A stretch of 64,000 nt of DNA from Methanococcoides alaskense. GTDB lineage: Archaea > Halobacteriota > Methanosarcinia > Methanosarcinales > Methanosarcinaceae. Both the position numbers and the translations under genes were made by a program. The stretch is taken from the NCBI RefSeq assembly GCF_027594145.1, contig NZ_JAQFFK010000005.1:124001-188000 (forward strand). The letters run 5' to 3'. Below the pieces are notes generated by a model. It worked only from the letters and a program-made list of their open reading frames with translations. It was not told the origin of the DNA and did no database searches. Shown one piece after another: positions 17,998-27,157 of the stretch (positions are counted from its first letter, which is position 1; every line of letters begins with the position of its first letter).

Positions 17998-18801
17998 ATG
18001 ACTGTTTTAAGCATAGTGGGTTGTAAAATGCTTCAGGATGAACTTGTCTGGATCTTGGACAATGATTCTGAAATTGACAACATTTTGATCGTAGAGAACG
18101 AAAACATTTCTGAATTTACTGAAAAACTTGATGAGCAACATATTTCTTATGAAATTCTACCACTTGAAAAGATATCAAATATTCTTGAAGACATTGATAA
18201 AAATAAGCTCTCTGTTGTGGTTAACTTCCTGGAACTTCAACTTCATGTAGTACCAAAAAAACTGAAATCTGAAGTCTATCAGAACATAAGAGAAATGACA
18301 CCTTTTTCCAATGGATTACTCCTTTTTTATGGTCTTTGCGGTAACGTTTTAGGTGACGTAGAAGAAGATTTCGGCCTTGAAAAAGATGGTTGCATCGTGA
18401 GAATACTCAGAGATGATGAAAGAATTGTTGATGACTGCATAGGAGCAACTGTCGGAGGGGGTGCAAACTACTTGAAATTGCTGAAAGAAAACAGTAAAGA
18501 GCCTGCTTTCTTTTTCACCCCCATGTATGCCAATTCATGGAAAGAATTCAATATTTCAGGTTATACTTATAATTCAAATCCTGAAGAAGCATTGAAGATA
18601 GACAAAATGATCAATGACATGTCAGGATACTCAAGAGTTGCAAAAGTCAATACTGGTCTTACGTATACAAAGGATTTTGATGAAAAGATCGAAGAATATG
18701 CGGAGTTGTTCGGATACAGTACATTCGAGGTTGATGGCAATCAGGAACTCTTCGAGAAATGCTATCGTTCGATAAAGGATGAAATGACTAATGACCAGTA
18801 A
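17998..18801 (+). CDS. DUF1638 domain protein
   Basis: 267 residues, full length for DUF1638. Seen: VLSIVGCKMLQDELVWIL at the N-terminus, a central LLLFYGLCGN segment, and the glycine-rich GATVGGGANY after DDC. The conserved cysteines in GCKM, LCGN and DDCIG could bind a metal or corrinoid, but this is not established. DUF1638 proteins are common in methanogens and acetogens, frequently beside corrinoid methyltransferase or reductive-activation genes. Strong GGAGG before ATG 17998. It precedes a QueG-like ferredoxin, and a truncated DUF1638 paralogue follows that. Confidence 0.82.
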   Translation: MTVLSIVGCKMLQDELVWILDNDSEIDNILIVENENISEFTEKLDEQHISYEILPLEKISNILEDIDKNKLSVVVNFLELQLHVVPKKLKSEVYQNIREMTPFSNGLLLFYGLCGNVLGDVEEDFGLEKDGCIVRILRDDERIVDDCIGATVGGGANYLKLLKENSKEPAFFFTPMYANSWKEFNISGYTYNSNPEEALKIDKMINDMSGYSRVAKVNTGLTYTKDFDEKIEEYAELFGYSTFEVDGNQELFEKCYRSIKDEMTNDQ

Positions 18802-18859
18802 AATGCAATATCATTCAAAAAAGATTGTTTATATTCACATATAAAGAAGGATTGATGAT

Positions 18860-19696
18860 ATGTTAGAAAAATTAGTGACGGCTTTTGTTCAAGATCCTAA
18901 AAGAAACCACATCTCGGAGGGAGAAGCCATAGATGAATCGGTCATAGGACTGAAATTGTTTGATACACCTATTGTTGGCTATGCAGATGCCAATGATGAG
19001 TTATTTGAAACTTTTAAAACTGATCATAAGATAACCTATGGACGTTTTATGCCTCCAAAAGAATGGTTAAAGGAAGCAAAGACTGTCATCTCTATTTTTC
19101 TACCATATTCCAGTCAGGTCAAAAAAGGTAATAGCAGGGATATGAAGGAACCTTCTAAAGAATGGTTACATGCTCGCCATGAAGGCCAAATTATTATCGA
19201 TCAACTTTCCGATCACCTTAAAGAAACACTTACGGAAAAGGGCTATCATTGTGTTGCACCAAGTATTGACAAGCGTCTTGAAGTTGTGGTAAGTACCAGA
19301 CTTAATAAAGAAGCTCTGGATAACAGTGATTATGGTAGCAATTGGTCGGAACGACATGTAGCCTATGCTGCCGGACTGGGTACCTTTGGACTATCAAAGG
19401 GTCTTATTACCAGAAAAGGGATGGCAGGCAGGTTCACAAGTATCATAACCGATATGGAACACGAACCTACAGAAAGAGAATATAAGGGAGTTTACGATTA
19501 CTGCACGATGTGTGGAGCATGTATTAGAAATTGCCCTGTGGGTGCCATCACCATGGAAAACGGAAAGGAACATACACCATGCTCTGAATTCCTGGACAGG
19601 ATCCTAGAAAAATATAGTCCGCGCTATGCCTGTGGTAAATGTCAGGTAAAAGTGCCATGTGAAAATGGCATACCACAAGGAAGAAGAACAAACTAG
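18860..19696 (+). CDS. QueG-like 4Fe-4S ferredoxin protein
   Basis: 278 residues, related to epoxyqueuosine reductase-type proteins. The N-terminal part has DUF1730-like features (GRFMPPKEWLKEAKTVISIF), then HVAYAAGLGTFGLSKGLITR and a ferredoxin motif CTMCGACIRNCPVGAI (about 215-230). A second cysteine group, CGKCQVKVPC, is near 259-268. QueG proteins use a corrinoid and two 4Fe-4S clusters; several methanogen paralogues next to DUF1638 are thought to serve corrinoid chemistry rather than queuosine (inference from context). The stop is TAG, one of two TAG-ended genes found here; reading through would add only two codons before TGA. Confidence 0.75.
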   Translation: MLEKLVTAFVQDPKRNHISEGEAIDESVIGLKLFDTPIVGYADANDELFETFKTDHKITYGRFMPPKEWLKEAKTVISIFLPYSSQVKKGNSRDMKEPSKEWLHARHEGQIIIDQLSDHLKETLTEKGYHCVAPSIDKRLEVVVSTRLNKEALDNSDYGSNWSERHVAYAAGLGTFGLSKGLITRKGMAGRFTSIITDMEHEPTEREYKGVYDYCTMCGACIRNCPVGAITMENGKEHTPCSEFLDRILEKYSPRYACGKCQVKVPCENGIPQGRRTN

Positions 19697-19787
19697 AGAG
19701 CCTGATCCTTATCGATACAATATCTTTACATGCATTTTCTGAGCACAAACAACCAAGAGAAATGATATAAAGTTGCATAAACAAATT

Positions 19788-19802
19788 CGGAGGAAAACTC
19801 CG
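19788..19802 (+). promoter_or_regulatory. Hairpin enclosing ribosome-binding site
   Basis: CGGAG-GAAAA-CTCCG forms a 5-bp stem that pairs part of the only GGAGG upstream of the second DUF1638 gene. It could reduce translation, or be chance. Confidence 0.25.
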
Positions 19803-19824
19803 ATCTGAAGGTCAGCAGCCGTTG

Positions 19825-20535
19825 ATGGTTGCCCTTGACAGGCTACCCTCTCTTATATCAGAGATCGAACGCACGATAATTCCTGAATTTAAATTACTTT
19901 TATCGAGGATTCCTTTCTTAAGGAAAATGCATTATAAAACGTTGAAAAAGAACAAGCAACAGATAACCGTTGTGGTAAATCTTCTAACAAAAACATTGCA
20001 TGCCGATACTGATAAGCTGCATTCTGAAGTATGCCGAAATGTCAGGGAAATGGCTGAATTTTCAGATGGAATTCTTCTTTTTTATGGAAAATGTGGCTAT
20101 AACTCTGAGAAAATGGAAGCTGAATTAAAGGACTTTGATTGCCCCCTGTATTTCCTGAAGGATGAAAATAGAGAGCTTGCAGATGACTGTATCAGCATAG
20201 CTCTTGGGGGAAACGAGATATACACAAAAACTATGCTAATTGGGAACGGCAAGGCTTCCATGTATGCAACTCCAATGTGGATGTCCAGCTTCCGGGAGGA
20301 GCTCGATAGACCTACAGTACCTTCTCAAAACCTCAACAAGTATCTAAGCAATCCAAGATATGGGCAAGTTTTTAAGATCAATACTCAAGGTTTTAAATAT
20401 AACGGATTTCACAAAAGTGTTTCTGAATTTGCGAAGGCTTTTGACATGAATATCATAGAAATTGATGGCAGTATGAAGATTGCAGTTGATTCTTATATGG
20501 ATGCAAAAGTTGGTGTCTACAAGAATGTAGAATGA
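19825..20535 (+). CDS. DUF1638 protein, N-terminally truncated
   Basis: 236 residues from ATG 19825 (TTG 19822 possible). Alignment to the DUF1638 protein at 17998 runs from about residue 45 of that protein onward: ITVVVNLLTKTLHADTDKLH matches its VVVNFLELQLHVVPKKLK; ILLFYGKCGYN, DDCISIALGG and ATPMWMSSF also match. The N-terminal GCKM region is absent. The frame is open upstream to 19771 and reads KLRSEGQQPLM, also homologous, but without a start codon, so the 5' end seems to have been lost. It may be a non-functional or shortened paralogue. Confidence 0.65.
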   Translation: MVALDRLPSLISEIERTIIPEFKLLLSRIPFLRKMHYKTLKKNKQQITVVVNLLTKTLHADTDKLHSEVCRNVREMAEFSDGILLFYGKCGYNSEKMEAELKDFDCPLYFLKDENRELADDCISIALGGNEIYTKTMLIGNGKASMYATPMWMSSFREELDRPTVPSQNLNKYLSNPRYGQVFKINTQGFKYNGFHKSVSEFAKAFDMNIIEIDGSMKIAVDSYMDAKVGVYKNVE

Positions 20536-20941
20536 TATTTTTCATAACGATTTTTGTATTCCATGAGCACAACCATTTTTTGAAAATGACGTTGAATCAT
20601 TTCATTATTGATGTCACTTACTTCGTTGCTTTTCACTTGTCTTATTTGTCTCCTGAAATTGTCGCTTAGCTTTCCATAGAAAAGTGACAAAAGCGACACC
20701 AAAATCCCCATGAAATTAACCATTTACGACAAGTTTTTCCCATTTACCCAAACGTTCTCTTACATGAGCATTAAGCAGAAAAGGCTTCTCGACTTTAGTA
20801 TTCGGCTTCATGTAGTCCAAATTACTTTTAGCAAACTTCGTTGCAGATACAGTTTTTGATCATCTGTTTTTTGCTCTAACCTACGAGACAATCGTTTCTG
20901 CAAATATGAAGAGATTTCTCTCTCTTCTTCAATAGATCAAA

Positions 20942-20945
<4 letters not shown>
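20520..20945 (-). pseudogene. Decayed unknown ORF next to ribC
   Basis: In the 427-base gap the minus strand gives protein-like pieces in different frames: IEEEREISSYLQKRLSRRLE (about 20930-20870), KPNTKVEKPFLLNAHVRERL (about 20815-20750), and the 68-codon frame 20723-20517 with a membrane-like start (MGILVSLLSLFYGKLS) and RHFQKMVVLMEYKNRYEKY. Several stops and shifts separate them. This looks like one broken gene inside the islet; no family recognised. Confidence 0.35.
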
Positions 20946-21430
<485 letters not shown>

Positions 21431-21442
21431 TCATACTATGGT

Positions 21443-22585
21443 TTATAGTGTATCAAATACTTTGGCAGCAGCCTCGGTACCTGCACCGATCTCATTAACG
21501 ATATTGAGGTTCTTGAACACGAGTTCAAGGTGCTGAATTGTCATCATGAGGTCCTTTGGAGCAACATTGCCCATACTGCCTATCCTGAAGATCTTACCGC
21601 TGAGTCTGTTCTGACCGCCTGCGATGATGATGCCCTTGTCCATCATTCCCTTCTTGATATCGTTACTGTCAACACCCTCAGGTGCCTTCATTGCGGAAAC
21701 TGTGCTGGAATAAGCACTGGTTGCGTTAAGCTGTGGGAACATCTCGATGCCCATTGCATCCATAGCTGCACGGACAGCAGCAGCGCCTGTTGCCTGCCTC
21801 TTGATCCTTGCATCCATACCTTCTTCCATAACGATCTTCAAAGCTTCCTGAAGACCGAAGAACAGAGGCACAGCAGGTGTATATGGTGTCTGTGACTTAG
21901 CTGCACTCTTCTGGTATGCCTTAAGGTCAAGATAGTATGGCAGATTCTCCTTGTTCATAGCCTCAAAAGCACGTTCGCTTACTGAAAGCATGGAAAGGCC
22001 TGGTGGTGCAGCGATGCACTTCTGTGAACCGACAACAGCGATATCAACGCCCCAATCATCCACTTTAACGTCATCTCCACCGATGGAGGTCACGCCGTCC
22101 ATGATGAACAAAGCATCGTACTTCTTTGCAATCTTACCAACTTCAGGAGCTGGATTGCGTATGCCTGCTGAGGTCTCGTTGTGTACCATGGTAACAGCCT
22201 TGGCACCCTCGGAAAGCTTCTCCTCTACAACATCGAGGTCAACGGAGGTTCCCCATTCGCACTCGACAGGAACGACCTGTCCATATCGGGCTGCGATATC
22301 TTTGAATCTCTCTCCGAACTTACCATTCTCGATAGTGACGACCTTGTCGTCTTTATCAATGGTGCATCCAAGAGCTGCTTCCATGGAAGCTGTTCCTGAG
22401 CCGCTGATGGTGAAAAGATCGTTCTCTGTCTGGAAGATCTCTTTCAGCATGGTGGTACAGTCATCGAACATTGCGGAAAATTCCTTGCCCCTATGGTTTA
22501 TCATAGGTCTTGACATTGCCCTGAGCACGCGAGGTGCAACAGGAACAGGGCCAGGCATCATAAGTAGTGTGTCTTCAAGGTCCAT
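21443..22585 (-). CDS. Class V aminotransferase (serine/alanine-glyoxylate type)
   Basis: 380 residues, a PLP-dependent fold-type I enzyme. Seen: MMPGPVPVAPRVLRAM start, FTISGSGTASMEAAL (substrate/PLP phosphate site), FIMDGVTSIGGDD with the PLP aspartate, and the Schiff-base lysine in VVGSQKCIAAPPG. Methanogen homologues are annotated as serine-pyruvate/alanine-glyoxylate aminotransferase; the exact amino donor is not evident. ATG 22585 follows AGGAGATATTAC. TATA-type ATTTATATA lies about 110 bp upstream. It is the first gene of an operon with ribC. Confidence 0.88.
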   Translation of the reverse strand: MDLEDTLLMMPGPVPVAPRVLRAMSRPMINHRGKEFSAMFDDCTTMLKEIFQTENDLFTISGSGTASMEAALGCTIDKDDKVVTIENGKFGERFKDIAARYGQVVPVECEWGTSVDLDVVEEKLSEGAKAVTMVHNETSAGIRNPAPEVGKIAKKYDALFIMDGVTSIGGDDVKVDDWGVDIAVVGSQKCIAAPPGLSMLSVSERAFEAMNKENLPYYLDLKAYQKSAAKSQTPYTPAVPLFFGLQEALKIVMEEGMDARIKRQATGAAAVRAAMDAMGIEMFPQLNATSAYSSTVSAMKAPEGVDSNDIKKGMMDKGIIIAGGQNRLSGKIFRIGSMGNVAPKDLMMTIQHLELVFKNLNIVNEIGAGTEAAAKVFDTL

Positions 22586-22907
22586 GTAATATCTCCTGTA
22601 AAGTCAATAAATAATTGATCTTATTAGTGTCTATTTCTATGAATAGTCGCTCTCAATAATAAATAATTGAGCTACCTTATGCAAATCTACTATATAAATC
22701 GTAACGTAAAATTATAAGGTTCGCCACCCTTTCGTATTATGGCATTTTTAACTTTTTAAGTTCTTTGTTCTACGAAACAAAAATGTTCTCGATCAGGACA
22801 ACATATCCAACTCGCGTTTCATCCTTTGAACAAAAATACAATGTCTGTTTTAAAGACACAAAAAAATAGAAAGTGTGAAGATCTTATTGATCTTCACCAA
22901 TTATTGT
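22586..22907 (-). promoter_or_regulatory. Promoter region of the aminotransferase-ribC operon
   Basis: This 322-base gap holds a minus-strand TATA box (ATTTATATA, 22691-22699) giving a predicted start near 22667 and an ~80-nt leader. An imperfect hairpin CTCAAT/ATTGAG (22651-22670) lies at the predicted start. The rest, toward the PEF-CTERM gene end, is AT-rich and shows no ORF. Confidence 0.5.
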
Positions 22908-23930
22908 TTAGTCTTTCCTACGCTGCATGAAGAATGCAAGTCCAATTATTGCAGCTACTGGAAGAGCAATAGTTGGGAACTCTGGAATTTCTTCTTCCTG
23001 GCAAGTCAATACAATCACTGGGAATTCGATTTCAGAGAATGTCTGCGCTCCATAGATGTCTGTAGCAGTTACTCTTACTTTCCATTTATCATCGATCTGA
23101 GTGTCTGCTGCTGGAACAGTACTGCCAGTATGATCCCCTCTACCAGCAAAGTTATCATCCAAATAACCTGCGCCAACGTCAACAAACCAGCGGTATGTAT
23201 AGACTACAGCATCTCCGTCAGGGTCAGCTGGATTTGGGCCCATAACTGTTACTAGAAGATCACTATCATCGGCAACACAAGTAGGAACAGATAATTCTGG
23301 TACATATGGTGGAACATTTCCTCCATAGCTATAGTTTACAACAAGTTTGCTAGAGTCAAGGGTTGTAGCCCATGTGTCTTCGTTATGATTCATATCAATG
23401 TCAATAAAAACAGTCATATTTCCATCTGCAATGAGAGCAGGTGTAACATCAAATTCTGTAATACTCCACTGGCTACTTGCACCTTGAAGATAGACTGGAT
23501 CAAAATCAATTCCATCTCCAGTAATGTGATCAAATTCACCATTATTAACGTTTGAATCAACATCATATGCTCTAATGATCAACTTTACAGAATTGATTGT
23601 TAGGTTTGCATCGGTTGCATTAGGGAATGTGTGCATCCATCCATAATCTTCATCCCACCAACTGTAAATTCCAAAACCATATCCACTAGGGGCTATGTAG
23701 TGGGGTGCAGTACTACTACGATCAACTTGCTGTGTAAATGTAAATGTTCCATCTCCATTGTCTACAGACCCTTCAATAGAAGCTGCCATTATTGAAACAG
23801 AGCTAATAGTGCTTGGATATGCGAGACTTGGATCTTCATTAAGATCGTTTTCTTCTGATGCTGCAGCGATACCTGTTAAAAAAAGACAGGCTACAGCTAA
23901 TGCCATTATTATTTGTGTTCTTGTTTTCAT
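22908..23930 (-). CDS. Secreted PEF-CTERM surface protein
   Basis: 340 residues from ATG 23930 (MKTRTQIIMALAVACLFLTG), which follows GGTGG; the frame extends upstream but this start gives a clean signal peptide. The mature part has a beta-sandwich-like region (GFGIYSWWDEDYGW, DITPALIADGN-type strands) and an Ig/PKD-like module with PADPDGDAVVYTYRWFVD. The C-terminus is a PEF-CTERM sorting tag: EIPEFPTIALPVAAI, a hydrophobic span, then MQRRKD. Such tags are cut and anchored by archaeosortase C in Methanosarcina relatives. Probably a cell-envelope protein. The archaeosortase is not in this window. Confidence 0.87.
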   Translation of the reverse strand: MKTRTQIIMALAVACLFLTGIAAASEENDLNEDPSLAYPSTISSVSIMAASIEGSVDNGDGTFTFTQQVDRSSTAPHYIAPSGYGFGIYSWWDEDYGWMHTFPNATDANLTINSVKLIIRAYDVDSNVNNGEFDHITGDGIDFDPVYLQGASSQWSITEFDVTPALIADGNMTVFIDIDMNHNEDTWATTLDSSKLVVNYSYGGNVPPYVPELSVPTCVADDSDLLVTVMGPNPADPDGDAVVYTYRWFVDVGAGYLDDNFAGRGDHTGSTVPAADTQIDDKWKVRVTATDIYGAQTFSEIEFPVIVLTCQEEEIPEFPTIALPVAAIIGLAFFMQRRKD

Positions 23931-24171
23931 CGTACCACCGTCTAGAACTTTGGATTTTAATTGGTTACGCTTATAGTGCATATTATTATGGCTTCTGTTC
24001 ATAAAAATAGGTTTATGAACGAATAGATTAAGCAGTCATAACATATCACACCACACTTTAATATTCCGTTTATTAATATTTATATCGATTACATTCATAA
24101 ATATATTATTTCATATTTAAATATATAATTTTTACTTTTAATACAAATAAAAATATGTCTGCAAATCAATT

Positions 24172-24729
24172 TTAACCATGTAACAGCTTGATGACATCAT
24201 GTTTTGTAACGAATCCTGTGGTAACTCCTTTCTCAACCACAAGGACCGCCGGATTTCTCTCAAGCATATGTGATATCTCATTAAGTTCAGTAGTAGGCGA
24301 AACTGTCGGGAAGGCATCACCCATTATATCCCTTATTCTCATCTGGGAAATATCCGATGCCTTTCTCTCGGTCATGACCTTAATGATAGTGTCTTCGGAA
24401 ATACTTCCCAATGGAACTCCCTGATCGATAACCGGAACCTGTGAAAATCCATTCTCTTCCATCAGATGCACAGCGGATTCTACCGAATCATCAGAAGAAA
24501 CAAAAATAACAAGCGTGTGCATGATATCTCTTGCCAGCACTTTCTCCTTCTCTACTTCCTCAAAAGCAGTAAAGATCTTCCTGAGTGTCGATAGCCTCGG
24601 ATCGACATCACCTGCTTCAATACGTGCTATTAAAGGTTGACTGACACCGGCACGTTTTGCAAGCGCGCTTTGGGTAAGGGTCAGATCGAGCCTTTTCTGT
24701 CGTAGCCTCTCAGGTGTTGGAAGTTGCAT
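24172..24729 (-). CDS. HTH regulator with two CBS domains
   Basis: 185 residues. Residues 6-55 form a Cro/C1-type helix-turn-helix (LTQSALAKRAGVSQPLIARI). A CBS pair follows: DIMHTLVIFVSSDDSVESAV with GFSQVPVIDQG, and DIMGDAFPTVSPTTELNEIS with VTTGFVTKHDVIKLLHG. CBS pairs normally bind adenine nucleotides, so this looks like an energy-sensing DNA-binding protein, a type frequent in methanogens. Monocistronic; upstream is the AT-rich gap to the sensor kinase gene. Target genes unknown. Confidence 0.88.
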   Translation of the reverse strand: MQLPTPERLRQKRLDLTLTQSALAKRAGVSQPLIARIEAGDVDPRLSTLRKIFTAFEEVEKEKVLARDIMHTLVIFVSSDDSVESAVHLMEENGFSQVPVIDQGVPLGSISEDTIIKVMTERKASDISQMRIRDIMGDAFPTVSPTTELNEISHMLERNPAVLVVEKGVTTGFVTKHDVIKLLHG

Positions 24730-24797
24730 AATATTACTGATAGTAATTATAGTATTTAAGGAATTTGACCCGTTAACAATATAAAAATATTAAATAA

Positions 24798-26795
24798 TCA
24801 TTCAATGTCGCTTTTCAAAGGCATTGTGAACGTAAAAGTACTCCCTACATTAACTTCTGATTCCACCCATATTTCTCCGCCATGCATTTCCACAAAACGT
24901 TTCACAAGTGTGAGACCAAGCCCAGTTCCCTGCTGTACCTTTGAACTCATTTCTTCGAGTTGCCTGAACGGACTAAAAATAGCTCCAATATCTTCTTTGG
25001 CAATTCCCATTCCCGAATCCTTTACACTAACATAGAGCATTTCGTCCTTTACATTCGCAGCCACGACGATGCTTCCATTATCAGGCGTGAACTTTAGTGA
25101 ATTGCTCAGCAGATTGTATAGTATCTGCTTGAATTTGGTCTTATCAGCTTCAACAACAATGGTGTTATCTGTGAGATCGGTAGATATACCGATCCTCTTT
25201 TTTTCGGCTATGGATGCGACCAGTATATTTACTTCCTCTATCGCAGAGGATACGTCGAATTCTTCAGGATGTAGTTCCATCCTTCCAGCTTCAACTTTTG
25301 AAAGGTCAAGAATATCGTTGATCACATCCAGCAGGTGTTTTCCGCTTGAATTAATATTGTTCGCATATTTTGTTTGTTTATCATTGAGCGTTCCGAAGGT
25401 TCCCAGCAATAACATTTCAGAAAATCCGATGACAGCATTAAGAGGCGTTCTTAATTCATGGCTCATATTCGCAAGGAACTTACTTTTTGAACGGTTTGCA
25501 GCCTCTGCCTCGAGTTTTTCCTGCATGGTCATTTCAGCTTTTTTGCGCTCAGTGATGTCCCTCAAAATTGCCATGTCTGCAGGCTTACCTTCGAATTCAA
25601 TATAAGAGGCACTTATCTCAACAGGGATCTTCTTGCCATCCTTCGATAAAAGATCAATTTCATATCTGTATGGAATAGTCGAATCGTTTTTTATTCTCCT
25701 TTCGTATCTATCCAGTACCAATTCCTTGTAATCTTCAGAGATAAGATCCAAAAGTGGGATTCCTATTACTTCCTCTTTTGTGCAGCCAATCATCTCGCCA
25801 AACTTTGAATTCGCAAATTTTACTACATAATCTTGAATGAGAATAATACCATCATTTCCTTTTTCAACAAGGGTGGAATATTTCTCATCGCTTCTCTTCT
25901 TCTCTTCAATATAGTCTTCAAGAAGCAGGTTTTTTGCCGTAAGCTCATCTGTTTTTCTTTTGACCTTATCCTTAAGCATTAAATTTAGTATGATCAGAAG
26001 AGATATCGCCCATACCCCGATGGCCAAATATGGGAGGAACTCTTTAAAAATATCTTTCTTTTGTTTAGGTAATTCCTGTGTAGGTGTTCCTACCAATGCT
26101 AAATATGAATTCATATCATTGAGGAGGTCGATATTGGTGCCATTCGCAACTGCAAAATACTGTCCAAAAGGTTCTGTTTCTATTGGGGTTACTTTCACAT
26201 CATAACCGCTACTGTAATAATTACCAAAAGTATAAGGTATTATTCCTGCATCTGCTTTCCCGCTATCGATATATTCCAGAATTGAGATGGTCTCAGCGAC
26301 TTCAATATAGTTAGCTTGTACCCTATATTTTTCCATCTGTTCTTTGAAATAATTAAAACTAAAGTCTTCTTCATTTCCTACGATCGTTTTACCTGAAAGA
26401 TCAAGTATGGAATTTACTTCGAGCTCTGGCACTACATAGACCTGACTCCAGTAGACATGTGCGGGCTCTGTTGTAAAATTGAATACTGAATCTCTTTCTT
26501 CAGTATATGCAATATTGGTGACAATATCGACCTCACCGTTCTCAAGGAATTCAAGTGCTTGTGCCCATGTGCACTCTACGTATTCTATCTCCCAGTCATT
26601 CTGTTCGGCCATATCATTGATAAGATCAACAGTAATTCCAGCAGCATTACCATTCTCATCAGTGAATATCATTGGTTCATACTGGTATAGTGCAACTTTC
26701 ACTTCTATTGCATTAACTGGGGCTGTCATTGAAAATAAGAGTATCAGTACAATTGCTATGAATAATATCCATCGGGTATTTGCTTTGCAGTTCAT
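24798..26795 (-). CDS. Sensor histidine kinase with periplasmic-binding-protein-like (SBP_bac_3) sensor
   Basis: About 665 residues from ATG 26795 (TTG 26801 is an alternative). Signal segment, then an extracellular amino-acid-binding-protein-like domain (KVALYQYEPMIFTDENGNAA, about 32-240), a transmembrane helix (LPYLAIGVWAISLLIILNLM), a PAS domain (EKGNDGIILIQDYVVKFANS), the HisKA box MSHELRTPLNAVIGFSEM with phospho-His, and HATPase_c with N-box NLLSNSLKF, G1 DSGMGIA and G2 GTGLGLTLVKRF. It should sense a small extracellular ligand and autophosphorylate. No response regulator is adjacent. It is divergent from a second kinase. Confidence 0.9.
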   Translation of the reverse strand: MNCKANTRWILFIAIVLILLFSMTAPVNAIEVKVALYQYEPMIFTDENGNAAGITVDLINDMAEQNDWEIEYVECTWAQALEFLENGEVDIVTNIAYTEERDSVFNFTTEPAHVYWSQVYVVPELEVNSILDLSGKTIVGNEEDFSFNYFKEQMEKYRVQANYIEVAETISILEYIDSGKADAGIIPYTFGNYYSSGYDVKVTPIETEPFGQYFAVANGTNIDLLNDMNSYLALVGTPTQELPKQKKDIFKEFLPYLAIGVWAISLLIILNLMLKDKVKRKTDELTAKNLLLEDYIEEKKRSDEKYSTLVEKGNDGIILIQDYVVKFANSKFGEMIGCTKEEVIGIPLLDLISEDYKELVLDRYERRIKNDSTIPYRYEIDLLSKDGKKIPVEISASYIEFEGKPADMAILRDITERKKAEMTMQEKLEAEAANRSKSKFLANMSHELRTPLNAVIGFSEMLLLGTFGTLNDKQTKYANNINSSGKHLLDVINDILDLSKVEAGRMELHPEEFDVSSAIEEVNILVASIAEKKRIGISTDLTDNTIVVEADKTKFKQILYNLLSNSLKFTPDNGSIVVAANVKDEMLYVSVKDSGMGIAKEDIGAIFSPFRQLEEMSSKVQQGTGLGLTLVKRFVEMHGGEIWVESEVNVGSTFTFTMPLKSDIE

Positions 26796-26801
26796 GTTCA
26801 A

Positions 26802-27157
26802 GTATCCGAAGATCGAAGGGAAGTCAAGATATATTAGTGCATTATCGAGATGCTATTATTTTGTGCTTTATAAAATCGATTTGGTAATATAAATGTGTTT
26901 TGATAACCGAAATAATCTGAAAGATATGCGGAGGAAATTTTACCACATATGGACCTATCATATGATGTCGTTTATAGGGGTGCTGAATAGTTGCAACAGG
27001 TAGGCATTTATACGAGAGTTATTCAAATGTAATAATGGGGATTGAGGTTAGTTCAACCGTTACATAATGGGACTGCGTTCTTTCCTTTGAGTTTCTGCCT
27101 TCCGATTATTCTATTTGATTGATATGAATTCGGTGTGCTTTCAGCAAGGTGTCCGGT
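26802..27157. promoter_or_regulatory. Divergent promoter region between two sensor kinases
   Basis: A ~360-base gap between opposite kinases. It contains two CATATG palindromes 13 bp apart (26946 and 26959) that could bind a dimer. An AT-rich GCATTTATACG near 27003-27013 may serve as TATA for the right kinase. No gene is seen. Confidence 0.3.

Noticed and set aside
19694-19702. TAG stop of the QueG-like gene as a second pyrrolysine candidate
   Set aside because: Read-through would add only two codons before TGA and the protein is already full length.
16710-20941. Active integrative element
   Set aside because: No integrase, transposase or replication gene is present between the ribC repeats; at best a decayed element.
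26949-26990. Mini-ORF MDLSYDVVYRGAE ending in TAG behind a GGAGG, with 14 more codons after TAG
   Set aside because: The GGAGG is 14 nt from the ATG, too far, and neither part looks conserved or protein-like; probably chance in a promoter region.
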